From Paracentrotus lividus (taxonomy: Eukaryota > Echinodermata > Echinoidea > Camarodonta > Echinidae), in NCBI GenBank assembly GCA_940671915.1, contig CALNVZ010003429.1, forward strand, positions 26,695,973-26,759,972: 64,000 nt of DNA, given 5' to 3'. The number at the start of each line of letters is the position of its first letter. Position 1 is the first letter of the stretch. Position numbers and translations under genes: made by a program. The notes below the pieces were generated by a model that saw nothing but the letters and a program-made list of their open reading frames with translations, was not told where the DNA came from and did not search any database. Below, piece after piece: positions 59,039 through 64,000 of the stretch.

Positions 59039-60064
59039 GACAAAATGGATTTCCTTGATTCGTAATTTTTTTTCCTGATCTGATCAAAGTCTATTGGAAG
59101 GTGTCTATTATGTGATTTAGGAGATTTCATTAACTATTTACTTGCCATTTATCTTAATTATAATTTTCTAATTAAAAAAAAAAATCCTCAACTGCATAAC
59201 ACAGAAGCTAAATGAAAAGATAATTTTATATACAATCCTCTTTTGAGATGATGTTCAAAATAAGGGATTAGAAATATCCATCTTTGTTGCAGTTCACATG
59301 AATTTCAGAAACTTGAATAATTTTGGGACAAACCCTTTAAGCTGAAGTTTGTTTGCAATCATGATTTTACATTTCAAACCAAACTTCAATTTGGAATAGT
59401 CGCATAGGGACATTTAACCCCTGACCCCACATGTAATATACTTCTAAGGAGCATACAATCTTCGACATGTCACATATAAAGAAAAGAAGATGGCAGTGAC
59501 TGATTACATCAATCAGAATTTGACATCTTAAAAGAGCAATTATACTTTTTCTTCTCCTCCCCATTCATTGGCATATTTTCAGGGGCCAAATGTCATATTT
59601 TGCGGGGAGTTTTAAGCTGAAGTTTTTGTAAATTGCTTAACCCAGATTTATCGCAGGTTGCACTCTGAACGAGGTCAAATGTCATGATTGGATGGAGGAA
59701 AATGAGGATGGGATGAAAAGATGATGAAAGGAGGACTGAGTGAAGGATGGATTGACTGAACGTCAAATGGTTATGGAGAACATTAAAGTGGTTTTCTTAC
59801 GAAAACATTTGGATTATGAACATAAAGATTGAATATAGAATTGCCATCCCTAAAAAAACAAAAACAAAAGTTATGAATAATTATTTTCAGATATTAAGTG
59901 CTGCATGAAGAAGGTATAGGCCCTAATTTTCTTTTTAAAAATTGTATATGAGTGTCTTTAAAAAGAAACATCAATACATTTATAAATGTTTTCATATTAG
60001 CAGTTAGGCCCTAATAATTAAAATCAAATATTAAGGTGGCAAAGGTTTGTAGGACTTGCTCAAA
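59039..60064. other. No gene recognised
   Basis: AT-rich sequence without supported features. Confidence 0.4.
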
Positions 60065-60322
60065 CTTAGGGTGGTATCTCACTCGAGGAGATGTCTCCCG
60101 GACAGATAAAAAGTATTAGAGACATCTCTGATGCTTTATTTCGTCGCGGAGACGTCTCAAAGTAGTTTCCGCGACTCATGAAACGTGGAAACGTCTTGGA
60201 GACGTCTCCGTAACAAGTTTCAAAACCGTCTCCAAGTAGTTTCAAAAACGTTTCAAAGTAGTCCCAAATCCGTCTCAAAGTAGTTTCAAAGTAGTTTCCG
60301 CGAAGTGAGATACCACCCTTAG
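60065..60322. mobile_element. 258-bp MITE with internal CAAAGTAGTTTC repeats
   Basis: The ends are inverted: CTTAGGGTGGTATCTCACT on the left and AGTGAGATACCACCCTTAG on the right. Inside, GGAGACGTCTC (self-complementary GAGACGTCTC) occurs at about 60151 and 60197, and AAAGTAGTTTC or a variant recurs five or six times from 60160 to 60300. The 87-codon minus-strand frame with repeated YFET words is an effect of these repeats. No clear target duplication. Confidence 0.85.
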
Positions 60323-61426
60323 TTTTCATATAATCAATCAGTTGAATAGTATATTGTAGTTTTGAATATGATAAAACTTACGAACTACCTCAGCTACTAA
60401 GCATACAATTTTTGGCTTTCTCTGAAAAGCCATTATTTTTTTAATCAATACACTAGATAAAAAATAAATGGTAACAAAACTTAATGTTGGTAGTATCAGA
60501 GGTATATGAATTGAAGAAAAAACAAATGTCTGATGAATAGACTTTATTATTTCAGGGTTATAATGACAACAATAACTGTCAAGAGCGATCTTCCCAAATT
60601 TATGCTACCTATCAAATTGGAAATTTGTCAGTGTGTTTCTTTCTTCAAAGCTAATAAAAAACACAATTATTAAGTGCTATTTGGCAAAGTGCCTCCCCAA
60701 TTATCTGTTGAACTCTGCAATTGTCCTCCCATAAATGTAAAATAATTTCAAGGAATGTAAATCATACTTAGGGACGATTCTTTTAGGGTTGGTGAAGTTG
60801 TCTTGCTTAAATCACACTGATGGGGTTAGACCCTTCATTTTATGTGAAGATTAAACACTGTAAATCATTGTGCTTTTGTCTTGGGGTATGACTGTAGGGG
60901 CAAATGAAGCCGGGGGCGCAGGGGACACCCCCCTAATTTACAACCACTCATTGACTGTACATGTTAAAATCGGAAGTGCCCCCTTCCGCTGTCCTGCCTG
61001 AGGCAATGCTCAACATAAACATGTGCCTCATTGCCTGGGGCAACCAAATATGCAATAATCAAAGTAGTTGCCCGAACTGGGCAACCACACTTTTTAGCCA
61101 GGGCCTTCATGGGGGCATTAAATGTTTATCATGCATTGGCCCATCATCGTTTTCTGTCCCTTTTACATTGTAAATCAAATTTATGCAAAATATTTTTTTT
61201 ATAAACATCAAATCTTCAAATTTGTAATTGTTAGTGTGAAAGGGGAGACCTCAGGCTCTCCCCTTTGTTCAAATCTTTGATCCGCCATTGAAGTGAGATA
61301 TTGTAACCTATATTCAGCAAAATTGATAACTTGTATAAACTGAAGAAAATAGTTTCAGTCATAAAAGTTATCCTAAGAACGAGGCAATAATTCTTTTTAT
61401 AACAAATTGTAAGTCATGTTTAACAT
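60323..61426. other. No gene recognised; hairpin at 61239-61266
   Basis: AAAGGGGAGA at 61239 pairs perfectly with TCTCCCCTTT at 61257 over an 8-base loop. It is followed by TTTGATCCGCCATTG, which resembles a right terminus of a CAATGGCGGATC-type transposon. GAGGCAATG / CATTGCCT around 60999-61041 is another inverted pair. The 60890-61291 region may be a decayed element. Confidence 0.4.
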
Positions 61427-61588
61427 CGTCTGTTGGGAGCCGTAAGGGCGTTATTGCATCTTATAGATGTTCCGTTGAGAGCCATAAGGGCGCTATTACT
61501 GTACAGAGTCAATGGTAATAGCGCTCTTCTGGCACCAAACGGAACATTCTTGATCTGCAATAGCGCCCTTCTGGCTCCAAGCCGACGA
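61427..61588. mobile_element. Palindromic MITE with nested subrepeats
   Basis: The left arm carries two copies of GAGCC(G/A)TAAGGGCG(T/C)TATT (about 61437 and 61480) and the right arm their inverses (AATAGCGCYCTTCTGGC at about 61516 and 61558). GATGTTCCGTT pairs with AACGGAACATT. Arm length is about 70 bases with a short loop around TACAGAGTCAATGG. Complementary 67- and 78-codon frames on both strands result from the palindrome. Confidence 0.85.
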
Positions 61589-62570
61589 CTTATACTTTTC
61601 TGTAAAATATATAAAATCACATATAAAATTGAGTAGAAATATGTAAATCTGTCCAATCACATAGAATTTGCCAGCTCATGTTGTTTAGATGATTGCATGT
61701 GTCTTGACAAATCAAAAGCAAACATACACATTTGTTGCAACATTAAGTATGCAAAGTTAATTAACAATTAATTTTATTATTCAAACTGTCCATTTTCAAT
61801 TTTTTTATATCTGCAGGGTGTAGCATTTCACCCTGTTCAGAATACTCATTTTATACTGTTTGTATTTTGGCAGCATTGGTTTTTACCTCATAAAACTGAA
61901 ATTCATTCATTTAGATAAATGGAACTGATAAGTAGCATGCAAACTAGATCTAAATATGATAAGTCAATGATTTAAATGTTCATGGTTTATGGTCGTCTGA
62001 AAAATATTAGATTGTTAATCTACCATCAATCACAAATACTTTGCACAGAATTCCTGGAATATTTATTTGAGATTAAGGTTGTTAATATCTTAATTAATGG
62101 TCTTAAAAGATGTCCTTTTAAATCATTGATACAGATATCTCGTTTCCATGACAACTTGTCCAACCAAACAACTTTCTGTAATGACAATAGTGCTAAGAGA
62201 ACCAAAATGTAGATGATAAAAGGAGATAACGGATTTGTAACAAATGGGAAAGTGCAGTTGAAGTTCAGAGTGCACTAATATTTGATTTTATGATAAGAGG
62301 ATTCCAAAGACTGGAGTCTTGGATTAGATTGTTTGCTGAAATGGCTGCTGGAACGTCTTTGTCTGCGCTAAACAAATTTTGTAGCAAGTTGTAAAGTGAC
62401 GTTCACCCACTAATGTATTCCTCACTAGCCTGCTCAAAGGATAGTACTAAGAATATTCTTAAAAATCCATGAATAGTTTTAAGATAATGATAGTAATGAT
62501 AAGGATAATGAGACACAAATGTTAATAAAATGTCTCTTTTAGAGGAAAGTATGCCAATATTGGTAATTTT
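61589..62570. other. No gene recognised
   Basis: AT-rich; no supported exon or element. Confidence 0.4.
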
Positions 62571-63702
62571 TATGCCTCCGCGACGAAGTCTCGCCGGAGG
62601 CATTATGTTTTTCGGGTTGTCCGTCCGTCCGTACGTCCGTACGTACGTACGTCCGTACGTCCGTACGTCCGTCCACTTTCGTTCTCACGATAACTTAAGA
62701 ACCGTTTAACAGATCATTTTCAATCTTGGTACATGTTATACATACTGGGGTGACAATGATCTGATTAGATTTTGGGGTCACAAGGTCAAAGGTCACAGAG
62801 GTCAATAAGATAGGTGAAAATAGCTCGTTCTCACAATAACTCAAGAACCGTTTCACAGATCATCTTCAGTCTTGGTACATGTTTGCATACTGGGGTGACA
62901 ATGAACTGATTAGATTTTGGGGTCATAAGGTCAAAGGTCAAAGGTCACAGAGGTCAATAAGTAGGTGAAAATAGCTCTTTCTCACAATAACTCAAGAACC
63001 GTTTCACGGATCATCTTCTATCTTGGTACATGTTGCATACTGGGTGACAATGAACTGATTAGATTTTGGGGTCATAAGGTCAAAGGTCAAAGGTCACAGA
63101 GGTCAATAAATAGGTGAAAATAGCTCGTTCTCACAATAACTCAAGAACCATTTCACTAATCATCTTCATACTTGGTAAATGTGTGCATACTGAAGTAACA
63201 ATGATCTGATAAGATTTTGGAGTCACGAGGTCAAAGTCGAAGGTCACAGGTCAATAAATAGGCGAAAATAGCTTGTTCTCACAATAACTCAAGAACCGTT
63301 TCGAGAATCATCTTCATATGTGGTAAATGTGTGCATACTGGGGTGACAATGATCTGATAAGATTTTTGGGTCACGAGGTCAAATGTCAAAGGTCACAGAG
63401 GTCAATAAATACTGAAAATAGGTCATCTCATGATAACTCAAGAACTGTTTCATGGATCACTTCATACTTTGTACATGTGTACATACTTGAGTGGCACTGA
63501 TCTGATTAGATTGAGAATGTTACAAGGTCAAAGGTCAAGGTCCAAAGATGTCTTTTGTATACATGTATACAAAGACATCTTTGCTATAACATGTAGGGTC
63601 TAGGCCTATATGAAAATAGAATAGATGAATGTGCCATATATTTCTGATTTGGTAATGGCGGAGGCATAAATTTCGACCGTGCGCGGTCGAGGATTCGTCT
63701 AG
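62571..63702 (+). mobile_element. Helentron/HINE-like non-autonomous element with central 149-bp array
   Basis: The left end is a hairpin (TATGCCTCCGCGACGAAG / CGCCGGAGGCAT). GCGGAGGCATAAA near 63659 repeats it inverted near the right end. The right end has GACCG-TGCG-CGGTC (63675-63690) followed 10 bases later by CTAG and then T, matching the 3' hairpin-plus-CTRR rule of Helitrons. Between them lie CCGTACGTACGT simple sequence (62620-62675) and six tandem units of about 149 bp. No Rep/helicase gene is present. The Helentron-like call is structural. Confidence 0.7.
62740..63545. repeat. Six-unit 149-bp array with clustered AGGTCA half-sites
   Basis: Units share CTCACAATAACTCAAGAACC, GATCATCTTCA, GGTACATGT, CTGGGGTGACAATGA, CTGATTAGATTTTGGGGTCA and an AGGTCA cluster. 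The first AGGTCA of each cluster lies at 62783, 62928, 63077, 63228, 63376 and 63525 (spacings 145-151). Most clusters hold direct repeats spaced by one base (DR1), then a further AGGTCA after CAG (DR3). The fourth and fifth units carry changed half-sites. Confidence 0.9.
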
Positions 63703-63875
63703 TTTTAAATGAAAATGATGAATTTATAATATAAAGAATGAGAACAAGTATACTATGGATAATAATATCAAAACAAAATTTGGGTTGCAAGATTGTCACT
63801 ACCATGTACATGTAGATCTTGCTTCTCTATTACTACTTGAATAAACATGATTATGATAAATGATCATGATTAAAC

Positions 63876-63929
63876 TTCTACTACTGCTACTACTACTACT
63901 GCTACTACTTCTACTACTACTACCACTAT

Positions 63930-64000
<71 letters not shown>
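63876..64000. repeat. (TAC)n trinucleotide microsatellite at the window edge
   Basis: TAC/CTA triplets begin with interruptions (CTGCTAC, TTCTAC, TACCACTATT) and become perfect from about 63928 to the window end. The true right border lies outside the window. Confidence 0.98.

Noticed and set aside
60066-60329. Minus-strand 87-codon frame with repeated YFET words
   Set aside because: It coincides exactly with a MITE and its internal repeats; no evidence of translation.

Overview
The window looks like animal nuclear DNA, most likely from an echinoderm such as a sea urchin. The base composition is AT-rich. GGCCTA- and TACATGTA-type words recur, (GA/CT)n and other simple repeats are dense, and small DNA transposon derivatives are numerous. 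No reading frame resembles a complete bacterial, viral or transposase gene. The organism call is an inference from sequence texture, not from a recognised gene.

Coding content is sparse. The best-supported exon is a 56-nt segment at 25447-25502 with a consensus acceptor and donor. A possible ATG-bearing first coding exon lies at 7816-7875 and a possible 32-nt exon at 33441-33472. All three are on the plus strand and their splice phases are mutually compatible. The predicted peptide (acidic N-terminus, then a KRAR basic patch and a Ser/Thr-rich stretch) is not recognised. If the model is right, the window is the 5' end of a gene with introns of about 17.6 kb and 7.9 kb, and much of the rest is intron. 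Several blocks of locally higher complexity and GC could be regulatory (for example 17340-17600, 22830-23130, 31640-33130, 36370-36690, 40330-40580, 48890-49090 and 58020-58350). They are marked tentatively because conservation could not be tested.

Repeats are the best-supported content. From left to right: a foldback element (1593-1793); a long purine strand (3110-3660); a 184-bp-type tandem repeat (8565-9845) split by a TTAA-flanked MITE (9287-9736); a degenerate CCTAA-rich tract (12780-13245); a minisatellite (13655-16150) split by a 1.69-kb element with long inverted termini (14324-16008); two pogo/Tigger-like MITEs (25189-25380, 34530-34704); a Harbinger-like palindrome (27118-27404); an element packed with AGCTCGAGCT and TAGCGCGCTA palindromes (29291-29710); a hAT-like MITE (30145-30460); a SINE-like tRNA head (34415-34529); further foldbacks at 35692, 51816, 60065 and 61427; a tandem array of ten tRNA-like units (54300-55745); and a Helentron-like element (62571-63702) whose six ~149-bp internal repeats each carry clustered AGGTCA half-sites. 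The window ends in a (TAC)n microsatellite.

The most unusual structures are the tRNA-like array with a two-unit higher-order pattern, the Helentron-like array of nuclear-receptor-type half-sites, and two cases where a transposon sits inside a tandem repeat whose other copies reveal the insertion site.
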